Positions 11,183-22,830 of a stretch of DNA of 64,000 nucleotides are shown here, piece after piece. The stretch covers positions 48,396,497 to 48,460,496 of the forward strand of contig JALGQZ010000002.1 in assembly GCA_023105745.1 (NCBI GenBank). The letters run 5' to 3'. Under the pieces are notes generated by a model that was not told the origin of the DNA, searched no databases, and saw only the letters and a list, made by a program, of their open reading frames with translations. Position 1 is the first letter of the stretch, and each line of letters opens with the position of its first letter. Both the position numbers and the translations under genes were made by a program. Source of the DNA: Austropuccinia psidii. Taxonomy: Eukaryota; Basidiomycota; Pucciniomycetes; Pucciniales; Sphaerophragmiaceae.

Positions 11183-11811
11183 TATGGCATGCCTGTGTGA
11201 GCTGTCTTAGACTTAAAAGAGGCCTCCTCTTGCTGTTTTTTGCACATCATCACATTATTATATTATACCTCCATTACCAAACAAGTAAGTATTAGTTAAA
11301 ACTATTTCTTAAGTGTTTTATTCTTTCAGAAATCAATCAGAAAGACGTGAAATCATAGAAATAAACTATAATACGTTGTAATATTGTTACAAATCAATTT
11401 TGATCCATTAAATCCACAATTTCACGTCAAATTTCTCTACTATTATCATCTAAAAGGTTCATTGGATTAATAGTGAGTAATTTATCTCAATTCTTAAAGT
11501 TTTTCTCTAGTAATGGTTTTCTTCAAGAATTATCTTTATAATTATTCTTGTAAAAGATAATTATATATCAAAATAATTTTATTATTTTATTAAGAGAAGT
11601 TTTTATTATTCAATTCTTCTTTTAATTGATTCTTGTAGATAATTACTGCTTACTGTTATAATCACCAGTAGTGTATAACACGTAACAGAAATAATTATTT
11701 AATTATTTAATTGTGGTTATAATAATTTTTTATTATTATATTTCATAATGACAGTCATAGTACTGTTGATTAATAGTAATACTATCAACAGTTTCATAGA
11801 CACATCTTACA
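11183..11811 (+). repeat. E1 5' LTR, right part
   Basis: This resumes the family-A LTR exactly where the left part stopped and ends CATCTTACA. Together the two parts make about 1,881 bases, against 1,905 for the 3' LTR. Confidence 0.9.
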
Positions 11812-11813
11812 TT

Positions 11814-11831
11814 TGGGGGCCTGGCTGTGTT
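11814..11831 (+). promoter_or_regulatory. E1 primer-binding site
   Basis: TGGGGGCCTGGCTGTG begins two bases after the LTR, the usual position for a tRNA primer site. Its complement ends in CCA preceded by C. The same position in E2 reads TGGGGGCCCAGCCGTG. Which tRNA is used is not known. Confidence 0.6.
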
Positions 11832-12388
11832 TTTTGAACCTTGTACCCTTAATTAATATATTTTTAAGCTCTAGAATATATTAATTTAATAATTTTTTTT
11901 TCTTTAAATTTGAAGTTGAGATTATTTCTATTTTTGAAATTGTCTGACAATCTTTTTCATTGAGGAATTTGGTTTAATTTGATACTGTTTTTACACGTGG
12001 CTTTTTCACATCCAAAAACTTATAAAATTATTCTTTGAGTTACTCTGAATTGATTTTGATTTCTTTTCCTTTAAAAAGAATAATTTTTTAATATTGAAAA
12101 GATCAAAATTTATGAAAAAAATGTTAAAATTATTTTAAAAGCATAAAAAAAAATTCTTTTATCAATTCTTTCTCTAGTGTCTTGAATCAAATGCTGTGCA
12201 GCTGGTAACAGACTCAGTAAAAGATACATTACTAGTCCAGAATCTGAAGACAGTATTGAAGTGCAAATTGCTAAAAGAGGCACTTTTTTTAAAACAGAAC
12301 AATCTAAAAAAAAAACCAAAATGTGTGTGTTTTTTGTTTCCAATTCTTATTTTATCTTGAATTGACGTGAAAATGGTGCATACCAGAA
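11832..12388 (+). other. E1 leader
   Basis: AT-rich leader between the primer site and the first coding frame. A short protein-like stretch (SPESEDSIEVQIAKR, near 12235-12280) might be an upstream exon, but no convincing splice pair was found. Confidence 0.35.
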
Positions 12389-13132
12389 ATGGAAGCAACT
12401 ATTCAGTCCAACCAGATGGTTGTGGACAAGGAAGAGGCAAGACCAAATCCAGAAGTGTCAAATCTTCCTCAAGAAAGACACATATGGAGGATGCCAGAGT
12501 TTCCCCCTATTCCCCAAGGTCTGTACCCACAAATTTTGACATGAATTCTGAATCTGGACTGATTCATCATAATACTTCAAGGTCTGAACCACTTTCAAGC
12601 TGCAGCAATAGAAATTTATCAATGCCAATACAAAAATTGGTTCAGAGCAGCAAAAGAAGAGGAGTGAGAAATATGCCCAAGCCTTTGGCAGGGGGCCATG
12701 AACTCCTACTTACACATCAAGAGCTTTCTGGGTCAGGAGAAGACCATAGAGCTCTTAGGAGGTTGGAGCCCATTTTCTTACAAAGACAAAGTCAAAAAGA
12801 TAAAGAATTGGTTGAAGAACCAAAGTCTTTTATCCATAAACCAGAAGAAGGAGTTGGAAATGACTCCAGCTTTGGAGACAGAAGGCCCAGTGGCGTCTAC
12901 CAGCTCCAAACCTGCTCCAGAAGTGTCCAAGGACAAGCCCAAAGGACCTCAGAAGAAGCAGAAAGGTCCCAAGAACCATCAAGGCAATTGGCACAGACCC
13001 TACCCACAAGGGTACAAGATTCCCAAATTAGAGCCTTCAGCTGTGGACAGTGTCTTCAATATGGCCATGACTCTTATGGAATTCACAGCCAAAGAGCAGG
13101 AAAGGATAAACAGGACCTTTCCACACAAATAA
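12389..13132 (+). pseudogene. E1 ORF1 (unknown retrotransposon protein), three stops
   Basis: In this frame, from ATG 12389, the translation resembles E2 ORF1: an IEIYQ segment, then MNSYLHIKSFLG, LLGGWSP, a Lys/Pro-rich middle, and RPYPQGYKIPK followed by VFNMAMTLME. TGA codons interrupt it at 12542, 12560 and 12665. The frame from ATG 12373 is open longer (to 13311), but it shows almost no similarity to the equivalent frame of E2. This frame is therefore the more likely original coding frame. Function unknown. Confidence 0.6.
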
Positions 13133-15304
13133 TAGATGAAATATACTTTGTTAAATCTAGTATTGATGTAGAACTTGGCAAATTTGATGCAAAGTTAAAT
13201 AAAATTATATTGGACACTAATCTTGTATTTCCACACCCAGCAGGAAGTATTAGAATGAAGACTGATATTGTAGTAATGGACAATTGCACATCTCAGCAAA
13301 TTATTCTTTGAAATAATTACTTGAATATTTATGGTATTAACATCCATAACCATAAGAATAGATATTTCACAATTGGAGAAAACAAGACACAAAAATTTGC
13401 TTTTTCCAATATGCCAAAACAAATATCACTGGTATCTTCTAAAAAAGATACTTATAAGAAAGAATTTGTGGCTAATCAACTTGTTGAAGCACAAATTAAT
13501 CCATCATTGTCACAAAAGATGAGACATGAACTTATTGATGTGTTATACATATAATAATGCATTTTCCTCTGATAATAAACCATTAGGTGCTATAAAAGGA
13601 CATGAAGTTGATATTACTCTTGATATTGACAGACCATATCCTCCAGTACTTAGAAGACCAGCTTATCCATCCAGTCCCAGAGCTATGGAAGCCTTGGAAA
13701 AACATATCCAAGAGCTGATCCAACTTGGTGTACTGAGGAAAGTAGGCCATAATGAAGAATTTGAAGTAACAACACCTGTTATTATTTCTTGGCATAATGA
13801 TAAATTAAGGATGGTTGGAGATTTTAGAGCATTGAATACCTACACAGTTCCAGATAGGTATCCAATCCCTAGAATTCAATAAAAATTGACCCAATTGTCT
13901 AAAGCCAAGTATATAACATCAATGGATGCATTGAAAGGCTTTCACCAAAATCTTTTGATGCCTAAAGCTAAGAAATTACTTAGAATTATCACTCACTGTG
14001 GTATTTATGAGTGTCTTAGAATGCCATTTGGTATTAAAAATGCACCATCTCATTATCAAAGAATGATGAATACCATATTCCCCACAGAATTATCTGAAGG
14101 ATGGCTTATCATTTATATTGATGATATTATCATATGTTCTGATTCATGGTATTTCCACCTTGAAAGACTTGAAAGAGTACTTCACAAAGCTGCATAAGTG
14201 AATATGAATATTTCACTCAATAAATGCAATTTTGGTTTTGAAGAGCTCAAAGCATTAGGACATATTGTTTCTGGTTTAATCTTGGTTATTGACAAAAAGA
14301 AAGTGGCAGCAGTGCTAATTAAGCCAATACCCCAGCATAAGAAAAAAAAGATGTCTTTTCTAGGATTTGCCAGTTATTATAGGCAACACTTGAAATAATT
14401 TTCAATTCTAGCCAAGTCACTCTACAGAATCTGTGATCAACAGACAGTATTTGAGATGACACAAGAGAGAATTAAAGCTTATGAGAAGATAAGGAAAGCT
14501 CTTACAGAAGCACCTTTACTCCTCATGCCTACCTGGAATATACCTTTTAAATTGTACATTTATGCATGTGGAGATGGATTAGGGGCAGCCCTACATCAAG
14601 TCCAAATTATTGATGACAAACCTACAGAAGGACCAGTTTGTTACATCTCAAGACAAATCAAACCAACAGAAGCCAGATATGGTGCAAGCCGAATAGAGTG
14701 CTTATGTTTGGTATGGGCACTTGAGAAATTACACTATTATCTTGATGGCAGTGTTTTTGAAGTGATAACTGACTGTAATGCTGTGAAATCACTTCTTAAC
14801 ATGAAAACTCCCAACAGCCATATTTTGAGATGGCAAATAGCCATTCAAGAATATAGAGGAAACATGACTATAGTTCATAAAGCAGGAAATGTTCACATGA
14901 ATTCTGATGTAATTAGCAGGTGGGAATTAGCCAATACTCCTGATAATCCAGCTTATGTACCTTTGGAAGCAGAACCACAAATTCCAATTGAGGGAATCAA
15001 CATAACTGATATTGGGACTGAATTCTTTGAAGAAGTCCATTAATCTTATAAGAAAGACAAGAATTGCCATATCTTGACTTCCTTATTAGATAAAGACTTC
15101 AAAGATAAATCTTTAGTCAATTCCCTGGATGAATTTTGGAAGAATTCCTATTCTGAAGGAAGATTTCACCTGTTTGATGGGATTATTTACCACAGAACCA
15201 AACATTCTTGCATAATGACATTGTGTAGCAGATTGCGTATCAATACTATTCTTCATGAATGCCATGATAGCATCTACTCTGGACACCTTTCAGAGGACAG
15301 AACA

Positions 15305-16708
15305 TGTCAGGATGATACTATGATAAAGGTATAACTAGGCTAATTACAACTTTAACTGTGTATGTGACACGGCAGAAAATGATTAAAAAAGATTTATAAA
15401 GGTTTTATAATAAGATAAAAGGGTTCTAGTATTGAGAAATAGTGGTGGTGAGCGCTATTGAGAACCCTGGGTGCAGGCTTTATCTGTTGGATTACAATAA
15501 TAAAGTCTACAATAATTAAAGATTATAATTATACCTGATTATTTAACCAAGAGTAAAACTGTTTTTGACAGTTTACTACGTAGGTTATTCAAGAGCAGGA
15601 TGAGGAAAGGATTTTGGCTGTGAAAAGCCCTCCTTTTATCCTGAAATTGGGGTGGAAAGGCTGCTAGACCTTTCCACGTAGAGGAAGTGAAGATTTTTCA
15701 CTCTCTATGACAGGCTTGTGGTTTGCAAACAGCCTGTATACCCTGTATTGGGCTCAGATGTGGTTTTGAAACCACATCTGGGCAGTTTTCACCAATACAG
15801 GGTGAAAATTTTCATCTGGGGACCTCACAGCCAGATTCTGACGTGTATGACGCGTACAATGCTGTACAGAAACTGTATGGGACCCCAGTATTGACTGAAA
15901 TATGAGGTATTGAAGTAAAAACATGCTTCTTCGTCTATTTGACACCTCATATTCATGGTTATGGGATATTATCCCATGGTAAGGCTGTATCTGACAGCAG
16001 GTAGGATTTTGACCTTAAAATGGTCATAACTCTGTCGGTTTTTGAGATATCAAGCTCAAAGTTGGTTAATTGAATAGCTCTGTATGAGCTCTACACAATG
16101 GTACCCAACTTGACATGGTTACCATTAAATATGACAAAGTTATCCCATGTACAAGTATTTTTGTACATTGGCGTGGTCCGGTCAAAAGCTGTATTAGGCT
16201 TGTTTGGCCAATAACTTCTGTTGTAGTTGAGTTATGACGAAATGGATGGCACCATCAGATATCCCTGATTGTGCTCTTTCCAAAAAGACCCCACTTCAGG
16301 TATCTCACACTAAAACTGTAAAAGTTAGATGAGAGGTGAATGTTTTGTTCACCCTTATTTGGTCTGAATTTGACCATAACTCAAGTAATACTGGTGCTAG
16401 CTCAGTTTGGCTGGTACCATTGGATAGCCCTGGCTTAGAGCTTCATTTTGAATACCCATTTGATGGGGTTAAGCCTCTCCTTCTAGATTCTAGATGAGAG
16501 GTGAAAATTAAGGTTTATGCTCAGCAATAACTTTGTTATTTCTTGTCCTATGGTGATGGGACTTATATTTTCAGAAAGAGGTGAGTTTCCTCTTCCTTTT
16601 GAGCTAATTTGGCTCAGCTCCATGTTTTGGTGGTATTTTGGCTATACCATTGGTTTATGGTATTTTGGCTGTCATGCTTGTGCTCTGGTTTTGAGTCACA
16701 GGCTGACA
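15305..16708. mobile_element. Family-C solo LTR inside E1 integrase
   Basis: It is bounded by TGTCAG and CTGACA (perfect 6-bp inverted termini) and by a 5-bp duplication GAACA at 15300-15304 and 16709-16713. Removing the LTR and one duplication rejoins the integrase frame. It matches the LTR at 28275-29712 along its length. There is no internal region, so it formed by LTR-LTR recombination. Confidence 0.93.
15742..15802. repeat. Nested inverted repeats in the family-C LTR
   Basis: CAGATGTGGTTT and AAACCACATCTG (15755-15780) form 12-bp perfect arms with a 2-base loop. Outside them CCTGTATTGG (15742-15751) pairs with CCAATACAGG (15793-15802). In the older LTR copy at 28720-28790 the arms are decayed. 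Confidence 0.85.
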
Positions 16709-18109
16709 GAACACTTGAAAAAGTGAATAACTGTGCGTGGTGGCCATCTCGGAGAAAAGAGACCATTGAATATTGCCATACCTGTGACAGATGTCAAAAA
16801 GAAAACAGGAGTACAGGCAAGAAATTTGGACTTATTATCCATATTCAAGAACCAAAATCCCGTTGGGAAGTTGTTCACATGGATTGGGTAACAGCACTTC
16901 CTCCAAGTGGTGACAGAAGCTATGATGCTTGTTTAGTCCTTGTGGACAGATATAGCAAGACTCCCATATTCTTACCATGTCATAAATATGACACAGATAT
17001 GGATACAGCTCTTCTTATATGGAGTTGGGCTATTTCTCATACAGGACTATTCAATAATATCATAAGTGACAGAGATCCCAAGTTCACATCTTCACTTTGG
17101 ACCAATCTTCATAGATTTTTTGGGACTAAGCTATCATTCTCTACAGAATATCACCCTCAAACAGATGGGCTAGCAGAAAGAATGATTCAAACTTTAGAAG
17201 ACATGATCAGGAGATTTTGTGCTTATGGGTTAGAATTCAAGGATTCAGATGGCTTTACCCATGAATGGTGCACTCTTATACCTGCATTAGAATTGGAATA
17301 TAAGACATCAGTCTATTCTTCCACAGGTCAAACTCCTTCTATGTTAGAGAAAGGTTGGAATTCAAGACTCCCAGCAGATACACTGAGGAAAGACTTAATT
17401 GACATTCACCCTACAGCTTCCAGCTTCAAAGTAATTCTTGATAAAGTGAAACATCATGCAAAACAAAGTATGAATGATTCCTTTTAATATGCTAAACAGA
17501 AGTGGGAAAAGAGGCACAAAGTACCAGACTTCAAAGTAGGGGACTTAGTTCTAGTTTCAACCTTGAATTTTAATAATATCAAAGTCCCAAAGAAACTTAA
17601 AGATTCTTATGTAAGACCTTTTGTTATTGTCACCTTACATGGAACCAATGCATTTCAAGTGGAATTAAGTGGTGAATTGGAGAATAAACACCCCACCTTT
17701 CAAGTCAGCCTGATAAAACCTTATCAACCAACTGACAAAGAATTGTTTCCTATAAGGAACCCATCTCCTTTTACTGTACCACCAGTGGAACAGGATGAAG
17801 ACAAAAAGATAAATAAAGTCATTAAAGAAAGGAGACTTAGGGGTAAAAATCAAAGAGAATATCTTCTCAGATATAGAGATCCAGTAAATGAATATGAATG
17901 GCTGGCAGAATCAGAAATACCTGACTCAAATAAGCTCTTAAGAAGATTTAGACATGAAAGAAGGCCACAATCTTGAATATGTCTATAAATGTGCTTTTGA
18001 TTACTTGATCTGAGTAATGAAAAGAGGTGTGACAGTGAACATTAACCCCCTTTGGGGTCTTTTTTCTTCTTTATACCATTGATACAATTGTAGTACAATT
18101 TTATTTTTT

Positions 18110-18121
18110 GGTGGGAGGGAA
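18110..18121 (+). promoter_or_regulatory. E1 polypurine tract
   Basis: GGTGGGAGGGAA directly abuts the 3' LTR start TGTGAGCC, the expected plus-strand priming site. Confidence 0.8.
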
Positions 18122-20026
18122 TGTGAGCCTTGAGGTATATTTTACATACCCAAATAGGCCACAATTATCTTGAAAATAAATTCTGTACTATGCATAACCC
18201 ATAAGTCATGCATATATTCAAAATTCATCATTTTTAATTTCAGAAAAGATGAATAGCTTTTTATTGAGTAAGTAAATCCATAGATTAGAGGCCAGATTTG
18301 AATTCTACACAAAAATGCACCTAGGGTAGCTCCATAGAGTGAATAATCTCAAATCAACTCTTTGAGGTGGTAATATGGAAAATACTTCAATACCACATAA
18401 AAGATCCATGAATTCTTTTTTCTCTATTTCACGCCAAAATAATGGGAATGTGAGAAATCCCATGTTACATACACACTAAGAATAGTGTTCTGCATGTTTT
18501 AGGCACTTTATATTATGGTATTCCTACATGCACGTTTGGTACACCCAAAGTGGAAATCTCACTTTAAGCTTAAAATTCTATTTTGAAGTAAAAAATAAGG
18601 CAAGGGGGACAAAAGACATCAAAGAGAGCCAGGGTACCCAACTTCTGAGGCCTCTGAGGCATGAACAGCTCCAAAGCTTTTATCCATGGCTGATATTGGC
18701 CCAATTAGTAAACTAAAACCTTTTGGGAACTTGGTTACCATGTTACAACTACAGTAAATTATAATAAAATAGCAAATAACCCGCTATTTTGACATGCCAA
18801 GGAGGTAAAGAACAGCTTATACTCCTGTAACCATGTCAATTCTTAATTAATTATCATTTATAAACCCTAAAAGAGTAATTAAAACCCTTTTTGAACTAGT
18901 ATTCATTGATTTACCTCATAGCAACCAGCCATATACTGCTATTTGCAATTCTATGTAGAATCGAGGTAAAAACTTCAAAAATTCATTAAAAATACAATTC
19001 TTAATGAATATTTCTGAATCTTTCAGGACCAATTGAGAGCTTTATACTTCATATAAAAGCCAGAAATACTAATACTTTCATATGTAAAATTAAATTTTTT
19101 ACTTACAGTCCATTTTTGATGATTCCACGTGAAAAACAGAATCTTCAAAAATTTACAGAAAATACATTCTGTGATGAAATTTGCAATAAAATTGATAGCT
19201 TTCAGAAATCAATAATTATTTTGGAATAAAAGAAGATTTACAGTTGTTATTCCTTTTATTCTTAACCATAAATGGGTTGGTAGTCATGTAAAAGCCTTAA
19301 TTAAGTATTTTGATAATCTTATGTGACAACAAATGATGCAATCAATAATCCAAAACGTTTTATTGTTTTCTCACTCACTTGTTCTTCATTTTGCTCCATG
19401 GCACACCTCTTTGAGCTGTCTTAGACTTAAAAGAGGCCTCCTCTTGCTGTTTTTTGCACATCATCACATTATTATAATATACCTTTATTACCAAACAAGT
19501 AAGTATTAGTTAAAAACTATTTCTTAAGTGTTTTATTCTTTCAGAAATCAATCAGAAAGACGTGAAATCATAGAAATAAACTATACTTTGTTTTAATACT
19601 GTTATAAATCAATTTTGATCCATTAAATCCACAATTCCGAATCAAATTTCTCTACTATTATCATCTAAAAGGTTCATTGGATCAATAGTGAGTAATTTAT
19701 CTCAATTCTTAAAGTTTATCTCTAGTAATAGTTTTCTTCAAGAATTATATTTATAATTATTCTTGTAAAAGCTAATCATATATTAAAATAATTTTATTAT
19801 TTTAATAGAAAAATTTTTTATTATTAAATTCTTCTTGTAATTGGTTCTTGTAGACAATTACTGCTTACTGTTATAATCACTAGTAGTGTATAACACATAA
19901 AAGAAATAATTCTTTAATTATTTAATTGTGGTTATGATAATTCTTTATTATTATATTTCATAAGAACAGTCATAGTACTATTGATTAATAGTAATATTAT
20001 CAACCGTTTCATAGACACATCTTACA
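18122..20026 (+). repeat. E1 3' LTR
   Basis: A complete 1,905-base family-A LTR, TGTGAGCC to CTTACA, without the hAT insertion. It serves as the uninterrupted reference for the 5' LTR. Confidence 0.93.
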
Positions 20027-20031
20027 TTTAT

Positions 20032-20786
20032 TCTGAGCGTAATTTTCTTATTATTTCCAAATTAATGACCTTTTACTTTCTTTAATCATGATGTATTTAT
20101 TCTTGGAATAAATTATGTTTTATTCTTAAATCAAAAATTGTTATATCTCTACATGAGAGGTTTTAACTGATCTCATATATTGTAGAATGATGGTAAACAT
20201 GAGTTCCCTGAGGTTAAAATGTTGAAAAATATTTCTTTTTACATCATTTTCATGGGCATTTGAGTTACACAATCTGGATTTTTGTGATGTGTAATTACTT
20301 TCAATATTTTATGTGTCACAATAATTGTATGGGAAAATTTCTTTCCTTCACTTTTTTATTTCCCTTAATATACTCCAATATCATTAAATAATAATATTAA
20401 AGATTTTATATTATATAAAATCTATACCAAATGATTATTTTAATATTCATATACTATATCAATTATCTGAAATGTGAATATATAATAAGAGTATTTGGAT
20501 TTAAGAATAAACAATATGTAGGAAATTGATATGGGATGAAATATGAATTAAAGATTTTTTCCAAGAAATTTAACATAATATAAATCAAAATTGCATTATT
20601 CAACCAAACTGAAGCCAAAATTTGTCTTTTAATATTCAAAAATTCAAAAATTCAATTTCAAGTATTCAAAGGGAGCTCAAATTCAATTCTTAATATTTGG
20701 TGGGGTTGAAAATTCTATATTAAATATTTGAGGACACTCAGAATTCTTTTTGTAGAAAAAGCTATTCATTAATAGAAAGGGTCAAA
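20032..20786. other. AT-rich intergenic, no gene seen
   Basis: No coding similarity, repeat structure or RNA gene recognised. Confidence 0.5.
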
Positions 20787-21410
20787 TAATGAACCTTTTT
20801 TCAAGATTCAAATTGCGTCAAGCTAGCACATATTAGCCATCATTTGAGCCTAATTGATGCGAAATACTCAAAAAAGAATTATGGATTACCATTATTTAAT
20901 ATGGTTGGACAAACTTCCACAGGAAATATATTTTTGTTCACATTTTTCTATGCAAATAATGAAAATGATGATGGTTACATATGGGACCTCAAGGAGCTCA
21001 AAAAATCTTTCCGGTCACCAGAATATCAAAAGCTCATAACAATTTACCATGAATAATAACTTCTTCAAGCTATTTTATCTATTGAAGCAGTCTTCTCCTG
21101 AAGCCACCCATAATCTTAAAGCTGGAATATATCAAAGAACTTAACTGAAAATTTCCTAAGATACTTTGTTGAAAAAGAGTTGAAAGAATAATGAAAAGTT
21201 TGGGGAATATTGGTTGACTCACAAACACCTCAATCCTATGATTCAAATACCATACAGCTTAAAGTCCAAAAAACTGCACTGGTGAATGGGAATACATTAA
21301 TGCAAAAATTCTTTCCCATAAAGAGAGATTTCTCACTTCATGGGAAATTCAACATTACCACCTTGGAAATCATTCCAGCTCCTGCGTTTAATAAGCCCAC
21401 TCATACATAA
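20787..21410 (+). pseudogene. MULE (Mutator-like) transposase relic
   Basis: The frame around 20844-21056 reads LSLIDAKYSKKNYGLPLFNMVGQTS and then EN-D-GYIWDL. This matches the first catalytic block of MULE transposases (consensus of the type D-TYKTN, PLL-I-G, and Y-WAL). Preceding codons (HISHHLS) also fit, but two stops lie just upstream. Downstream, SPEATHNLKAG near 21100 resembles the TSR-E-H-LK block in another frame, implying deletions. The ORF at 21210-21410 is not recognised. This is a dead fragment. Confidence 0.65.
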
Positions 21411-22379
21411 AGTAATTTATCAATTATGTAAATGGTAAGCTTTCAATAGTGCTCCAGAAATTGTGAACTGCAATAGATCAACAATTACCACAAACTGAAC
21501 ATAACTTGTGGAGAGAGCAAATTAAAACACTCCCTCATGAGAGCCTCTCCTTGGTATTATTTCAATCAAGAAAATAAAATTGGTTGGAATTAAGCTTCAA
21601 AAATTTCAATAAAATTAAAATTCTAGTCATTTCTCAAATACTTTCAAAAATGGGGTGGGATCCCTTGATTTCATCAAATAGGAATGCTTTTTTTCATTAA
21701 ATAATGTACTGGCACTGAGGATTTTCATCCTCAGTGGAGCTTAATTTATGACCCTAATGATGTGAGTGATTAAAACAACTCCTTTGTATATATAATACTA
21801 TCTCTTAAAAAACCATCATTACTTTTATAACCCCAAGACTCATTCAAAATGGGATTTGACAAACCAATTGGAAGGTATATACAATGGGATTGACTGCCTC
21901 AAAATTAATTTACAAAAAAAATTATCCAGATTACTCAAGAGGTCCTAGGCTGTCAATATACAACAATAAAGCTTTTCAAGCCTCAAAGATTGACGAAAAT
22001 AGTTGAAGAAAATATTTCAATAATAAAACAAAAATATCAACCCAAATAATTCTCTCAAAGTTTGAAATTGAACAAAGATGTATTAATGAAAGACCAAGAA
22101 TATCACATAGGGACCATAGAAATATCAACCCAAATTTAAAGGGGAAGACAAAACTATTTGATTAAGAACCCTCTCAAGACATATCATCTCAAAGGAATAC
22201 AGACATTTCTATAAGAAAGATGAATTTGGAAGATAGTAGTTATGACCTGGTAAAAATTCCAGTGAGTAAGTTCCACTCCTTCTATGGAAAGAACTATTGA
22301 GACTAATTAATTTGTTTCTATTTAGAAACTATATTTGAAACAGAGTCAGCCTTCCTTCATGAAAAAATGTATCGATAAT
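21411..22379. other. No recognisable gene
   Basis: AT-rich. It may be decayed continuation of the MULE-type element, but no motif was found. Confidence 0.4.
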
Positions 22380-22830
22380 ATTCACAATACGCCATTATAT
22401 TTAAATTTTGGCTTTCATGTGATTACAAAGGGACTATCAATTTCAGACAGGGAAATTGAAATTATTTAAAGGATGTGTGGAAAGATTTAGTAGATGAGAT
22501 TGATAGGAAAATGGATTAATATAACAAGATTTCGGGAGGGCCCAAGGAAGTGGGAAATATCCAAAGAAATATGTTTCAAAAAGGCATTCCTATGGTGGAC
22601 CATTGATCAAGTAAATGGAATCATGGGCCAATTTTATCCAATTCCTAAATGTTAGCCATTCTCTTCTTCTAATACAGACCTGAAAACACATTAATTTGAG
22701 AAATTTCTTCCAATAACATATATTCCTCATTCTGTAGAGGTGTCTTATATCGATCCAATGGCACTGTCTCATTTGAATGGGAAGAATTGGATACTTATTT
22801 TATTTAATTGAAAAAGAATTTGAAAGTTAA
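22380..22830 (+). pseudogene. Possible OTU-like protease remnant of a MULE
   Basis: In two frames the plus strand shows NFGFHVITKGLSIS (near 22395), a KDVWKDLVDEID segment (near 22467), GGPKEVGNIQ, and SYIDPMALSHLNGKNWILI (near 22745). The order resembles OTU-type cysteine protease segments found with MULE transposases in rusts: a D-G-x-C-G-F block near the start and a late His block. The catalytic Cys is not visible (F replaces it) and stops interrupt both frames. Weak call. Confidence 0.3.

Larger units (their letters stand above)
13133..17976 (+). pseudogene. E1 gag-pol remnant: protease end, RT, RNase H, integrase, chromodomain
   Basis: A short coiled-coil-like gag piece (to about 13200) joins directly to the protease end. 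The gag capsid, zinc knuckle and protease active site are deleted relative to E2. Pol then reads in one frame after a single-base slip near 13548. RT is recognisable with YIDD at about 14114. RNase H has LYIYACGDG where E2 has LYIDASGDG, so the first catalytic Asp is Tyr. Integrase has CHTCDRC, D in HMDWVT, D in IISDRDPKF and E in GLAERM. A chromodomain-like tail ends at 17976. Stops lie at 13309, 13880, 14195, 14396, 15041 and 17485. The solo LTR at 15305-16708 splits the integrase zinc-finger region. Confidence 0.9.
1636..20026 (+). mobile_element. E1: old family-A Ty3/gypsy chromovirus, nested by two later insertions
   Basis: The LTRs begin TGTGAGCCTTGAGG and end CTTACA. A 5-bp direct duplication TTTAT lies at 1631-1635 and 20027-20031, as expected for integrase-mediated insertion. 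The 5' LTR is 1636-2887 plus 11183-11811, the internal part is 11812-18121, and the 3' LTR is 18122-20026. A hAT element interrupts the 5' LTR and a solo LTR interrupts the integrase region. Without these the element would be about 8.7 kb. The internal part lacks roughly 1.5 kb compared with E2, covering most of gag and the protease start. In the first 165 bases the two LTRs differ at about 4% of sites by eye, so the copy is not recent. All coding frames carry nonsense codons, so it cannot be autonomous. Confidence 0.92.

Noticed and set aside
12373..13311. Intact 313-aa gag protein in E1
   Set aside because: The long frame does not resemble E2 Gag over the ORF1 overlap and joins a deletion to the protease tail; it is open by chance or overprinting.
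3813..17976. Repeat-induced C-to-T mutation as the sole cause of the nonsense codons
   Set aside because: Some stops align to residues such as Asp or Gly in E2 and need other changes, so no uniform signature is visible by eye.
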